From: JBHIYN01 sp041984235
GTDB lineage: Bacteria > Pseudomonadota > Gammaproteobacteria > Ga0077536
Reading direction: 5' to 3'
Length of the DNA stretch: 30,471 nucleotides
Assembly (NCBI GenBank): GCA_041984235.1
Contig: JBHIYN010000029.1
Location: 1-30,471, forward strand
In this document: positions 23,373 through 30,471 of the stretch, in pieces
Layout: each line of letters opens with the position of its first letter
How positions within the stretch are numbered: the first letter of the stretch is position 1
Notes under the pieces: generated by a model
The model's database searches: none
The model's input: the letters and a program-made list of their open reading frames with translations, nothing else
What the model was told of the DNA's origin: nothing
Translations under genes and position numbers: made by a program

Positions 23373-24722
23373 ATGAGCGGCATGCATCCGGCTGCCCGCG
23401 CCGGGGCCGCAATGATCGACGCCGATCGCCTGTACCGGCGCGTGTCCCTGCGGATCGTGCCGTTCCTGTTCGTCTGTTACGTGTTCGCGTACCTGGACCG
23501 CGTCAACGTCGGGTTCGCCAAGCTCAGGATGCTCGACGATCTCGGGTTCAGCGAGGCGGCCTACGGTCTCGGTGCCGGGGTGTTCTTCATCGGCTACGTC
23601 ATGTTCGAGGTGCCGAGCAACCTGCTGATGTTGCGCATTGGTGCCCGGCGGACCATCGCCCGGATCATGATTGCGTGGGGTGGCATTTCCGCCTCGATGA
23701 TGTTCGTCACGTCCGAAGCGGTCTTCTATGTCCTGCGGTTTCTGCTCGGCGTCGCGGAGGCCGGGTTCTTTCCCGGCGTCATTTATTACCTGACGTGCTG
23801 GTTCCCGGCCGCGCGGCGCGGGCGTGTCATCGCGCTGTTCGCCACCGCGGTCGCCGTGTCCACCGTGATCGGCGCACCGGTGTCCGGGTTGATCATGCAG
23901 CACCTCGATGGCGTCTCGAGCCTCGCGGGCTGGCAATGGCTGTTCCTGATCGAGGGCCTCCCCTCCGTCGCGCTGGGGATTCTGGCGCTGCGCTTGCTGG
24001 ACGACGTCGTATCGCAGGCGCACTGGCTGAGCGCGGACGAACGGGATTTCATCACTGGTGAGCTCGACCGCGAACGCGCGATGATAGAGCACGTGCGTAT
24101 CGTCGACGGGCTGCGGTTGCCGCGTGTGTGGCTGATGGGGGTGATCTATTTCGCGATCGTGATGGGGCTGTACGGACTGAATTTCTGGCTGCCGACGATC
24201 GTGCAGGAACTGGGCTATGTCTCGATGACCGAAATCGGACTCGTTACCGCGATTCCCTTTGGCACGGCTGTGGTGGCCATGGTCCTGATTGGCCGTAGCG
24301 CGGACCGCCGCGCCGAACGGCGCTGGCACACCGCGGTCCCGGTCTTGTGCGGCGCGGCGGGCCTGGTGGCGAGCGTCGCGCTCGCCGCCGATCCGGCGTT
24401 CGCGATCGCAGCACTCTCGATCGGCGCCTCCGGGATCCTGGGTGGCGTGCCGCAGGCATGGGGGCTGGCGACATCGTTCCTGAGCGGCGGGGCGGCAGCG
24501 GTCGGCATCGCCCTGATCAACTCGCTGGGCAACCTCGCGGGTTTCGTCGCGCCGTTGGCGATCGGCTTGATCAAGGACGCGACGGGCAGCACCGCTGCGG
24601 GCATCGTGATGCTCGCGGCATCGATGGTCGCCGGAGCGCTTTTGGTACTCCTGCTGCCGGCCGGAACCACCCCTGAACAGGCGACCGCGTCGGTGCCAGC
24701 CGCGGCGGTCGAGGTCGATTGA
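23373..24722 (+). CDS. MFS transporter, anion:cation symporter (ACS) family
   Basis: This protein of about 449 residues has twelve hydrophobic segments typical of the major facilitator superfamily. The helix-1 signature PFLFVCYVFAYLDRVNVGFAK is that of the ACS (phthalate or 4-hydroxyphenylacetate permease-like) group, whose members import organic anions with protons. RFLLGVAEAGFFPGVIYYL and a charged central loop near 225-250 agree. Start choice is uncertain: ATGs exist at 23307, 23373 and 23412, and the conserved part begins after 23412 with MIDADRLYRRVSLRI. It is in the middle of the GntR-headed operon, so it is the best candidate for uptake of the substrate. Confidence 0.93.
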   Translation: MSGMHPAARAGAAMIDADRLYRRVSLRIVPFLFVCYVFAYLDRVNVGFAKLRMLDDLGFSEAAYGLGAGVFFIGYVMFEVPSNLLMLRIGARRTIARIMIAWGGISASMMFVTSEAVFYVLRFLLGVAEAGFFPGVIYYLTCWFPAARRGRVIALFATAVAVSTVIGAPVSGLIMQHLDGVSSLAGWQWLFLIEGLPSVALGILALRLLDDVVSQAHWLSADERDFITGELDRERAMIEHVRIVDGLRLPRVWLMGVIYFAIVMGLYGLNFWLPTIVQELGYVSMTEIGLVTAIPFGTAVVAMVLIGRSADRRAERRWHTAVPVLCGAAGLVASVALAADPAFAIAALSIGASGILGGVPQAWGLATSFLSGGAAAVGIALINSLGNLAGFVAPLAIGLIKDATGSTAAGIVMLAASMVAGALLVLLLPAGTTPEQATASVPAAAVEVD

Positions 24723-24783
24723 TCCTGACCGCCGTCGGCGCCTACCGCGGCCGCAACGCTATTCTTGAAAATTGGGAGGAACC

Positions 24784-25800
24784 ATGATGAGACACCGACT
24801 GACGCGACCTGCACGAAACCGGGCCGCCAAACTCCGTACCGTGCTCCTGCGTGGCGTGATGAGCGCGTCGATCGCGCTCGCCCACGTTTCCGCGATGGCG
24901 GCCGACCTCGGGCCGCGCAACTGGATCTGGGGCGAGGGCGACGAGCTCGGCGCCGCCAATCGGATGACCCGGGAGACGGTGATGGCGGCGCTGGCCGCCG
25001 TCGACAAGGGTGAGATATTCGAGCTGTCGCACGACGTCAGCGAGGATGCCCCACAGTTTCCGGGGTTTCAGCCGCCCTACGTTCTCAGCATGTACAAGAC
25101 GTCCGACCGCTCCGAGCGGTACATTGCCGAGCACATGGGGGCGGTGAACGGGCTCGGGTTCAATATCGAGCGCATCGAAATGACCGTGCATGTCAGCACC
25201 CACATCGATTCGCTCGGCCATGTTTCGATCGAGGGGCTGCTCTACGGCGGCGTGCCTGACGCCGAAGGCGTGACCGACAAGGGCCTGGCCCATGGCGGTA
25301 TCGAGAAGGCGCCGCCGTTCATCGCCCGCGCCGTGATGCTGGACGTTGCCGCCTACCGGGGCGTCGAGTACTTGAAGCCGGGAGAGGTCGTCTCGGTCGC
25401 CGATCTCGAGGGTGCGATGGCAAAACAGGGTGTTGGCGTCGCGGAAGGATCGATCGTCATGATCCGCACGGGCTGGGGGCGATTCTTCAGCGAGACTCCG
25501 CAGGAATACACCCGGCACATGCCCGGCATCGGAATGGCGGCATCGAAGTGGCTGGCCGCTCGCAAGGTGGTGGCCGTGGGCGCCGATACCATGGCGGTCG
25601 AAGTCGTACCGTGGGAGCAAAAGGAAGTCGTGTTGCCGGTCCACCAGCATCTCATCACCAACGAGGGAATCTACATGATCGAGAACCTCGCTCTCGAGGA
25701 CATCGCACGTCGCGAGGTCGACGAGATGACCGTGGTGATCCTGCCGACGAAGTATCGGGGCGCCACGGGTGCGCCCGTTCGTATCATCGGGCTGCGCTGA
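24784..25800 (+). CDS. Cyclase family protein (kynurenine-formamidase-like) with signal peptide
   Basis: This 338-residue metal-dependent hydrolase belongs to the cyclase/KynB group. The metal motif reads HVSTHIDSLGH at 136-146, a variant of the family HxGTHxDxPxH. Other conserved parts are LSHDVSEDAPQFP near 81 and GADTMAVEVVP late in the protein. The first 39 residues form a long, Arg/Lys-rich n-region, a hydrophobic stretch near 24-35, and a likely cleavage site after SAMA, so the enzyme is probably exported to the periplasm. GGGAGGA lies just before the ATG at 24784; a second ATG at 24787 is equally possible. It may hydrolyse an ester, lactone or amide outside the cell before MFS uptake (inference). 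Confidence 0.92.
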   Translation: MMRHRLTRPARNRAAKLRTVLLRGVMSASIALAHVSAMAADLGPRNWIWGEGDELGAANRMTRETVMAALAAVDKGEIFELSHDVSEDAPQFPGFQPPYVLSMYKTSDRSERYIAEHMGAVNGLGFNIERIEMTVHVSTHIDSLGHVSIEGLLYGGVPDAEGVTDKGLAHGGIEKAPPFIARAVMLDVAAYRGVEYLKPGEVVSVADLEGAMAKQGVGVAEGSIVMIRTGWGRFFSETPQEYTRHMPGIGMAASKWLAARKVVAVGADTMAVEVVPWEQKEVVLPVHQHLITNEGIYMIENLALEDIARREVDEMTVVILPTKYRGATGAPVRIIGLR

Positions 25801-26185
25801 TCGAATATAGCCGACGCGATTTCCTGGATCCGGGGCGACATCGGGCGACCGATCCCTGTACAAGGTGGTTGACAGATCTGCCAACGCCGACGGATTGCCG
25901 CAGATGCGAAGCGTGAACCGCGGCTACACAGGAGGCAGCAGGGTATCGAGAACGAATCGGCTTGGGTATGTCGTAAGCAAGACCGCCGATCGGGTGCGAG
26001 CACGAGCGCTCTACACGGACCTGCTCGGCATGGAAATCATGGACGACCACTCGCGGGCAGTGGCTGCTGTTCCGCACCGTTCTGCAATGCTCGTCTGCCA
26101 GGCCTGAATTGTGCGTCTCGATCGACGCGCGCCTCGTCACCGAGGATGCTCGCTCGGCTTGCAGGGGCTTCCTTGGGCGGACGGG
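25801..26185. other. Convergent intergenic region holding a decayed VOC gene
   Basis: The 385 bases between the cyclase stop and the Rieske beta stop contain no intact gene. The middle part holds the VOC remnant described separately. A TTGACA at 25869-25874 has no matching -10 box. I see no convincing terminator hairpin with a T tract for either flanking operon. Confidence 0.5.
25904..26107 (+). pseudogene. Remnant of a VOC (glyoxalase-type) gene lacking its start codon and its 3' two thirds
   Basis: An in-frame segment RTNRLGYVVSKTADRVRARA, then LYTDLLGMEIMDDH, is the unmistakable N-terminal module of a VOC protein, similar in layout to the intact gene at 10958-11473. AGGAGG at 25930-25935 is correctly placed for a start at 25943, but that codon is GTA, so the original start seems mutated. 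After MEIMDDH the sequence degenerates and stops at 26107. A shifted frame offers GQWLLFRT, a plausible continuation, so a frameshift is likely. The upstream ATG at 25904 is probably not the original start. It is not functional as read. Confidence 0.65.
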
Positions 26186-26689
26186 CTAGACCGAGTAGAC
26201 GTCGATTGACGCCGGAACGCAGTCGTTGTTCAGGTGGATGACCTTGCGCGCGATACGCAACCGTCCGTCACGCGCGACCAGGGAGATGCGATAGCGTCCG
26301 AAATTGACATGGTGCCGTGCGGTTCTGGGATCGTAAACGTGGACCATCCAGCATGCTGCCAGGGCGCGTGTATCCGAGCTTGTCGGTGACGTCTCGATAT
26401 TGGTGATGAAATGGGTGGTGCGCGGTAGGGGCATCGTGGTGACCGACTTGCGTGACTGCAGGCGGCCGATCCGCTCTGCCAGGCCGCGTTTCGAATCATG
26501 GTAGATCTGCGAGATCTCGCGGTCAGGGTCGGTGCACGTGCGATATTCGTCGAGCCAGGCTGGAACCCAGAATACGGCGTCTTCGGTGTACAGATCGAGC
26601 CAGCCCGTCCAGTCGCGCTCATCGAGGCAGCGTGCTTCTCGGTACAGCAGGTGCGCAGCGTCATCGATTGCGAAAGGCTCGTTATTCAT
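26186..26689 (-). CDS. Rieske-type ring-hydroxylating dioxygenase, beta (small) subunit
   Basis: This 167-residue protein has the cone-shaped NTF2-like fold of ring-hydroxylating oxygenase beta subunits. Typical features are the N-terminal AAHLLYREARCLDERDWTGWLDLYTEDAVFWVPAW block, then DREISQIYHDSKRGLAERIGRL, and a late RYRISLVARDGRLRIARKVIHLNND. The subunit has no redox centre and stabilises the alpha3beta3 hexamer. It starts 18 bases after the alpha gene ends, so the two are co-transcribed and translationally close. Length is normal. Confidence 0.95.
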   Translation of the reverse strand: MNNEPFAIDDAAHLLYREARCLDERDWTGWLDLYTEDAVFWVPAWLDEYRTCTDPDREISQIYHDSKRGLAERIGRLQSRKSVTTMPLPRTTHFITNIETSPTSSDTRALAACWMVHVYDPRTARHHVNFGRYRISLVARDGRLRIARKVIHLNNDCVPASIDVYSV

Positions 26690-26707
26690 GATGAGAGAGA
26701 TCGTCGG

Positions 26708-28078
26708 TTAGCCGCGCGGTGCGCCCGGATCCGCAGTCATCAGCCGAAGCCACTCGCGGTACCCGCTGTGGATGCCGGTCTCGTCGCCGAACGACAGGCC
26801 CGCATCGCTGCAGGTCACGGCTGCGTGCTGCAATCCCAGGGCGTCGAACGGCGGTGCGTGCACATCGGCCCGCGCCTCGAATCCGCGCTCGTAACCCTGT
26901 GTCGTCCCGGCGGCGGTCGCCGCCAGGCCGGACTGGAGCAGTTCGTACATCACGTTGTCGTCCGGCGTTGCCAGTCCGCCGGCATTGAAGAATTCTTCGT
27001 ACCTACGGATCCGGTACCGGCGCGCCGTATCGTTCTCACCGACGGGTGCCAGGCAGCGGGAATGCATGCGCGTACGATCGACGGCAAGTGGCAGCCACGT
27101 TCGCAGCTGGAGTGATTGGATGTCGATAATCTGGAGGTTGGGAAAAATCGTCAGGTTGCGCTGACGCAGCATCCAGTCCAGGCGCGCATCCCCGGACGTG
27201 CGTGTTACGGTTCGGAGCAGGCGGTCATCGCGCAGCAGCGGACGGCGCTCCGGCTCCTGCCCGGGTGCGCCGACCGACCAGGACAGCGCGTGGCCGAAAG
27301 GAAAGCTGATCGTTCCGGCGGCAATGCCACCGGCTTGTGGCGCAACGTCGTCCGCCGCACCCGCCGCCGGAGGCGGCGCGCGGCGGCGCACGATGTCGAC
27401 GAAGGATGCATGGGTCACCGGGAAATGGTAGGCATCGAGTCCGTTTTCGAATTGCAGTTTCCAGTTGCCGTCGAACGTGTAGTCGGCTGTTCCCGGGACG
27501 TACTCGAGGCCTTCGGGGGCCTGGTCGGCGACGAGGTCAATCATCGCACGTGCCTCGCCGAGGTGTTCGTTCAGCGGCGGTACCCGCGTGCTCAGACTTG
27601 CAAAAACGAAGCCACGATAGGCGTCGAGCCGCGGCACCGCAGCCAGTCCGTGATCCGCAGTGGCGAACGCAGGAGGGTAGCGCCCATCGGCTTCAGCCGC
27701 GACCGCGACATTGCGTCCCGCGCTGTCATACGACCAGCCGTGATAGCGGCAGACGTGCAAAGGACGATTACCGCGGGCGTGCGGGCACAGCAACGTCCCT
27801 CGATGCGTGCAGGTATTGAAGAAGCAGCCCAGTTCGCCGTGTGCGTCCCGCATCAGGATGACCGGTTGCCGCCCGATGTGACGGGTCACGAAATCGTGCG
27901 CAGCCGGCACCTCGCTGGCGAGCGCGATGAAAACCCACGTACTCTCGAAGATTCTCGACAGTTCGAGCTCGAATATCCGGGGATCGAGGTACACGCTGCG
28001 ATGCACCCGGAAGATGCCCTGCCCGGGGCGGTCGTCGACGAGATGCTCACAATCGACCGCAGGGGTGTCGTCGTTCAC
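26708..28078 (-). CDS. Rieske-type ring-hydroxylating dioxygenase, alpha (catalytic) subunit
   Basis: This 456-residue protein is the catalytic subunit of a Rieske non-haem iron oxygenase, which adds O2 to an aromatic ring as a cis-dihydrodiol or carries out related oxidations. The Rieske cluster ligands are Cys90 and His92 (CTHRG) and Cys110 and His113 (CRYHGW). The mononuclear iron site shows His218 and His223 in ENGLDAYHFPVTH with the bridging Asp215. The start is a GTG. It lies between the Baeyer-Villiger-type gene and the beta gene in one minus-strand operon. No ferredoxin or reductase gene is nearby. The substrate specificity is not readable. Confidence 0.94.
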   Translation of the reverse strand: MNDDTPAVDCEHLVDDRPGQGIFRVHRSVYLDPRIFELELSRIFESTWVFIALASEVPAAHDFVTRHIGRQPVILMRDAHGELGCFFNTCTHRGTLLCPHARGNRPLHVCRYHGWSYDSAGRNVAVAAEADGRYPPAFATADHGLAAVPRLDAYRGFVFASLSTRVPPLNEHLGEARAMIDLVADQAPEGLEYVPGTADYTFDGNWKLQFENGLDAYHFPVTHASFVDIVRRRAPPPAAGAADDVAPQAGGIAAGTISFPFGHALSWSVGAPGQEPERRPLLRDDRLLRTVTRTSGDARLDWMLRQRNLTIFPNLQIIDIQSLQLRTWLPLAVDRTRMHSRCLAPVGENDTARRYRIRRYEEFFNAGGLATPDDNVMYELLQSGLAATAAGTTQGYERGFEARADVHAPPFDALGLQHAAVTCSDAGLSFGDETGIHSGYREWLRLMTADPGAPRG

Positions 28079-28213
28079 GATGCCGTCCCGATCCGTATGC
28101 CGTCAATCCCGTCCAGCGGCGACCGGCGCGTGGCGGAGCCGCCGCGCCCGGCCAATGTCCGGTCGCCCATTCCCCGGGCGCACTCGTGAGACCTCGGGCA
28201 CGGGCTGCCGCAC

Positions 28214-29881
28214 TCAGCCAGCCGAGGCTTCGTCGGCGCGTGCCGGTCGTAACACGAAGCCGTCATAACCGGCAGAGGCCACCTCGTCGAGCCGCGCGAA
28301 GTACGCGGGGCCGCCGACATGCACTGCGAACTGGCGGTGCTTCCCCGGAATATTGCTGCCGGTGTACCACGAGTCAGTCAGCGGATAGAGCGTCTGGTTG
28401 GCGGCGTCGGCGACCTCGCGTGCCCATGATTGGTCGATGCCGTCGCGCGGTTCGATGGTGCCCAGTCCGTTGCGGCGCAAATGGTCGATACAGTCGCGGA
28501 TCCAGTCGACCTCGATCTCCGCCCCAAGCGGCATGTTGAACAGGACGCACGGCGATTCGGGGCCATGGACCATGAACAGGTTGGGAAACCCTGGGATCGC
28601 CATGCCGAGATAGGTTCTGAAGCGATCCGACCAGTAATCGGCGAGCTCGATCCCGTTGCGCCCCCGCGGATTGAGATTCTGCATCGCCCCGGTAATGGCG
28701 TCGAAGCCGGTTGCGAAAATCAGCATGTCGAGCGGGTGTTCCCCCGACTCGGTGCGGATCCCGCGTTCGGTGATCTCGACGATGGGGTCGTCGCGCAGGT
28801 CGACCAGATCCACGTTGGCGCGATTGAACGTCTCGTAGTAGCCCTCGTCCATGACCTGACGCTTTGTCGCGATGAGATAGGTCGGCGTCAGGCGGCGGGC
28901 CGTCTCGGGATCGCGGACAATGGAGCGGATCTTCTCGCGTACGAACTCCGCCAGCCACTCGTTCGACTGCTTGTCGGTGAGAATGTCGCGGTAGGTCTCC
29001 AGCAGGATGCTGCCGATACCGCCCTTGCGCCACGCCTTTTCGTACGTCTCGCGCCGTTGCTCGGGAGAATGATCGCGGGCTCGCAGCGTCGACGGCTCGA
29101 ACGGCGAGCCGATTGCCGTCGCTCTCATCAGGCGCCGGAAGCGCGGCCAGTCGGCGCGCGCCGCGGCGACCACCGCCGGGTCTACCGGGCCATTGCCGGC
29201 CGGCACGGAGTACTGGGGCGTGCGCTGGAAAACCGTCAGATGGGCCGCGTCGCGGGCGACCACCGGTGTCGACTGGATCCCCGAGGAGCCGGTGCCGATG
29301 ATGCCGACGCGCTTGCCGGCGAACGTCACGTCGCGGTCGTGCGGCCAGCGTCCGGTGTGATACGACTCCCCGGCGAATCGATCACGTCCCGGGATGGGTG
29401 GTACGTGGGCCGCGGAAAGCGCTCCGGTCGCGCAGATCAGGAACTGCGCGCTTATCCGGGCGCCCGACGAGGTCTCAACGGCCCAGCGTTGCGTCGTCTC
29501 GTCGAAAGTCGCCGCAGTGATGCGCGTACCGAGTTCGATGTCGCGTCGCAGGTCGAGGCGGTCGGCGACGAACTCGAGGTACCTGAGCACGGTCGGCTGA
29601 TCGGGCTGCTTCTCGGGCCAGTCGAACTCGCGCACGAGATCCTCGGAAAATGTGTAGCAATAGAACGGCCCGCCCGGAAAGTCGACGCGCGCACCGGGGT
29701 AACGGTTCCAGAACCACGTGCCGCCGACGCCGGCCGCCTCGTCGAACACGCGCACCCGCAGGCCCTGTTCACGCAGTGCGTGTAGGGCGTACATGCCGCC
29801 GAATCCGGCGCCGATGATGATGGCGTCGAGTTCGTTTGGCACCGTTGCCGCGCTATCCGATTGAATTTTTCTTCCGGGCAT
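28214..29881 (-). CDS. Flavin-containing monooxygenase of the Baeyer-Villiger type
   Basis: This 555-residue class B flavoprotein monooxygenase resembles cyclohexanone- and steroid-type Baeyer-Villiger enzymes, which turn ketones into esters or lactones with NADPH and O2. The FAD loop GAGFGG is at 24-29, the NADPH loop GTGSSG at 196-201, and the fingerprint FAGESYHTGRWP at 169-180 fits the BVMO pattern FxGxxxHxxxW. WFWNRYPGARVDFPG near 56-70 is also characteristic. The ATG at 29881 has GGAGAG at a good distance and was preferred over 29893. It is the first gene of the operon with the Rieske alpha and beta genes (135-base gap). Lactone hydrolysis could follow through one of the hydrolases in the window (inference). 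Confidence 0.94.
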   Translation of the reverse strand: MPGRKIQSDSAATVPNELDAIIIGAGFGGMYALHALREQGLRVRVFDEAAGVGGTWFWNRYPGARVDFPGGPFYCYTFSEDLVREFDWPEKQPDQPTVLRYLEFVADRLDLRRDIELGTRITAATFDETTQRWAVETSSGARISAQFLICATGALSAAHVPPIPGRDRFAGESYHTGRWPHDRDVTFAGKRVGIIGTGSSGIQSTPVVARDAAHLTVFQRTPQYSVPAGNGPVDPAVVAAARADWPRFRRLMRATAIGSPFEPSTLRARDHSPEQRRETYEKAWRKGGIGSILLETYRDILTDKQSNEWLAEFVREKIRSIVRDPETARRLTPTYLIATKRQVMDEGYYETFNRANVDLVDLRDDPIVEITERGIRTESGEHPLDMLIFATGFDAITGAMQNLNPRGRNGIELADYWSDRFRTYLGMAIPGFPNLFMVHGPESPCVLFNMPLGAEIEVDWIRDCIDHLRRNGLGTIEPRDGIDQSWAREVADAANQTLYPLTDSWYTGSNIPGKHRQFAVHVGGPAYFARLDEVASAGYDGFVLRPARADEASAG

Positions 29882-30471
29882 TAATCTCTCCATCGCAGCT
29901 ATCGAAGGTCGTGGGCGTCGTGCGAAATCCGGATTACGAGCATCACCGCGGAGTTGCCCCGGAGCACGTCAACCGCCCGTGTCGTCCGTCATGCACAGGC
30001 GTCGCGCGCGCGCCGGACATTGCGGCGGATCTCTCCTCGCCGGCCAGGGTCGCGGGGGCGGAGAGCGGCATTCGGAGATGTCGTACTAAAACCGCCGCAT
30101 GCCTCCCGTTTGGGTGTGCACGAAAATATTCCTGCCTGGCCCGAGTTCGGGTGACGCTCGACATGACGAGAGGTTCCATCCCGATTTAGCGGTCAGTTAA
30201 AATGAATGTGAGAGTATGCCAGAATTGGCGGTATGTCTGGGATTGTTGACTCACCGCAGGTGGCTCTAAATGTGTGGCTCGCGCACCGTTCCGCGCGGAT
30301 CCATTCATCTGCCGAGTGGGAAGGATGCTCGAGCATGTCGTTAGGGAATCTCTGATTTAGCTGATAATTTTGCGGTGCGAGTCGCTTCGGATTGTGAAGT
30401 TAGCTGAAAACAAGCACGTTCGACGTTCCAATCGTCGCTTACCGCGCCGTTTCCGACGCTTCAGCGGTGCA
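29882..30471. other. Gene-free right end: leader of the BVMO operon, then lower-GC DNA
   Basis: The short frames here look like chance in GC-rich DNA. The first 60 bases hold the BVMO ribosome site. From about 30190 the base composition becomes less GC-rich, with a perfect palindrome ATGCTCGAGCAT at 30325-30336 and a motif GGGAATCTCTGATTTAG at 30344-30360, which resembles the ends of some insertion sequences. I found no transposase and no clear promoter within the window. Confidence 0.4.

Noticed and set aside
25869..25874. TTGACA as a promoter -35 box
   Set aside because: No -10-like hexamer lies 15-19 bases downstream.
28430..29785. A 451-codon plus-strand open frame
   Set aside because: It is opposite the BVMO gene, whose FAD, NADPH and fingerprint motifs are complete. 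The antisense product resembles no family.
1..30471. CRISPR array, tRNA or rRNA genes, complete prophage or transposon
   Set aside because: No regularly spaced repeats, no tRNA-like cloverleaf sequences with CCA-type ends, no rRNA signatures and no transposase, integrase or phage structural genes were seen.

Overview
The window is a GC-rich stretch of a Gram-negative bacterial chromosome or large replicon, probably from a proteobacterium. The main signs are an RND-type inner-membrane efflux pump at the left edge, conventional AGGAGG-like ribosome sites, and dense divergent operons packed with oxygenases and hydrolases. I cannot name the organism. There is no rRNA, tRNA, CRISPR array or complete insertion sequence. 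The content is that of a catabolic island for cyclic or aromatic, probably hydrophobic, carbon compounds.

Layout from left to right. (1) 1-2825: the 3' end of an RND pump gene, a TetR regulator, and a decayed electron-transfer-flavoprotein pair (beta subunit frameshifted, putative alpha subunit cut to a short stub). (2) 2806-6939, minus strand: a D-aminoacylase-like amidohydrolase, an amidohydrolase-2 family hydrolase and a cytochrome P450, in that transcription order. (3) 7245-10776: a TetR regulator divergent from a thiolase-fold lipid-transfer-like protein, a DUF35 zinc-ribbon/OB-fold partner overlapping it by 4 bases, and a zinc alcohol dehydrogenase. (4) 10958-19043, minus strand: the main ring-degradation operon. 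In transcription order it encodes a large luciferase-like monooxygenase (LLM), an HpaB-type flavin hydroxylase, a meta-cleavage-product hydrolase, an MhpB/LigB-type extradiol dioxygenase, an SDR, a second LLM, a PPOX-class protein, the remains of an acyl-CoA-dehydrogenase-like hydroxylase, and a VOC protein. (5) 19246-25800, plus strand, divergent from block 4: a GntR regulator, a third LLM, a CaiB-type CoA transferase, a class II aldolase, an MFS transporter and an exported cyclase-family hydrolase. (6) 25904-29881: a decayed VOC gene, then a minus-strand operon of a Baeyer-Villiger-type monooxygenase and the alpha and beta subunits of a Rieske ring-hydroxylating oxygenase. (7) 29882-30471: no gene seen; the last 130 bases have lower GC and could be the edge of a mobile element.

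How the genes may work together (inference). The MFS protein imports an organic anion. The CoA transferase and the thiolase-fold/DUF35 pair work on CoA-linked side chains. P450, Baeyer-Villiger, Rieske and LLM oxygenases functionalise the skeleton. The HpaB-type enzyme makes a catechol-like diol, the MhpB-type enzyme opens the ring, and the alpha/beta hydrolase splits the meta-cleavage product. No flavin reductase, ferredoxin, ferredoxin reductase, CoA ligase, hydratase or aldehyde dehydrogenase partner is visible, so the pathway is either completed elsewhere or partly defunct.

Broken genes lie at several module borders (1908-2825, 11547-12014, 25904-26107), which suggests assembly by recombination of separate catabolic cassettes. 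The strongest candidates for an undescribed system are the 12015-19043 operon with its divergent GntR control region at 19044-19245, and the thiolase-fold/DUF35/ADH cassette at 7979-10776.
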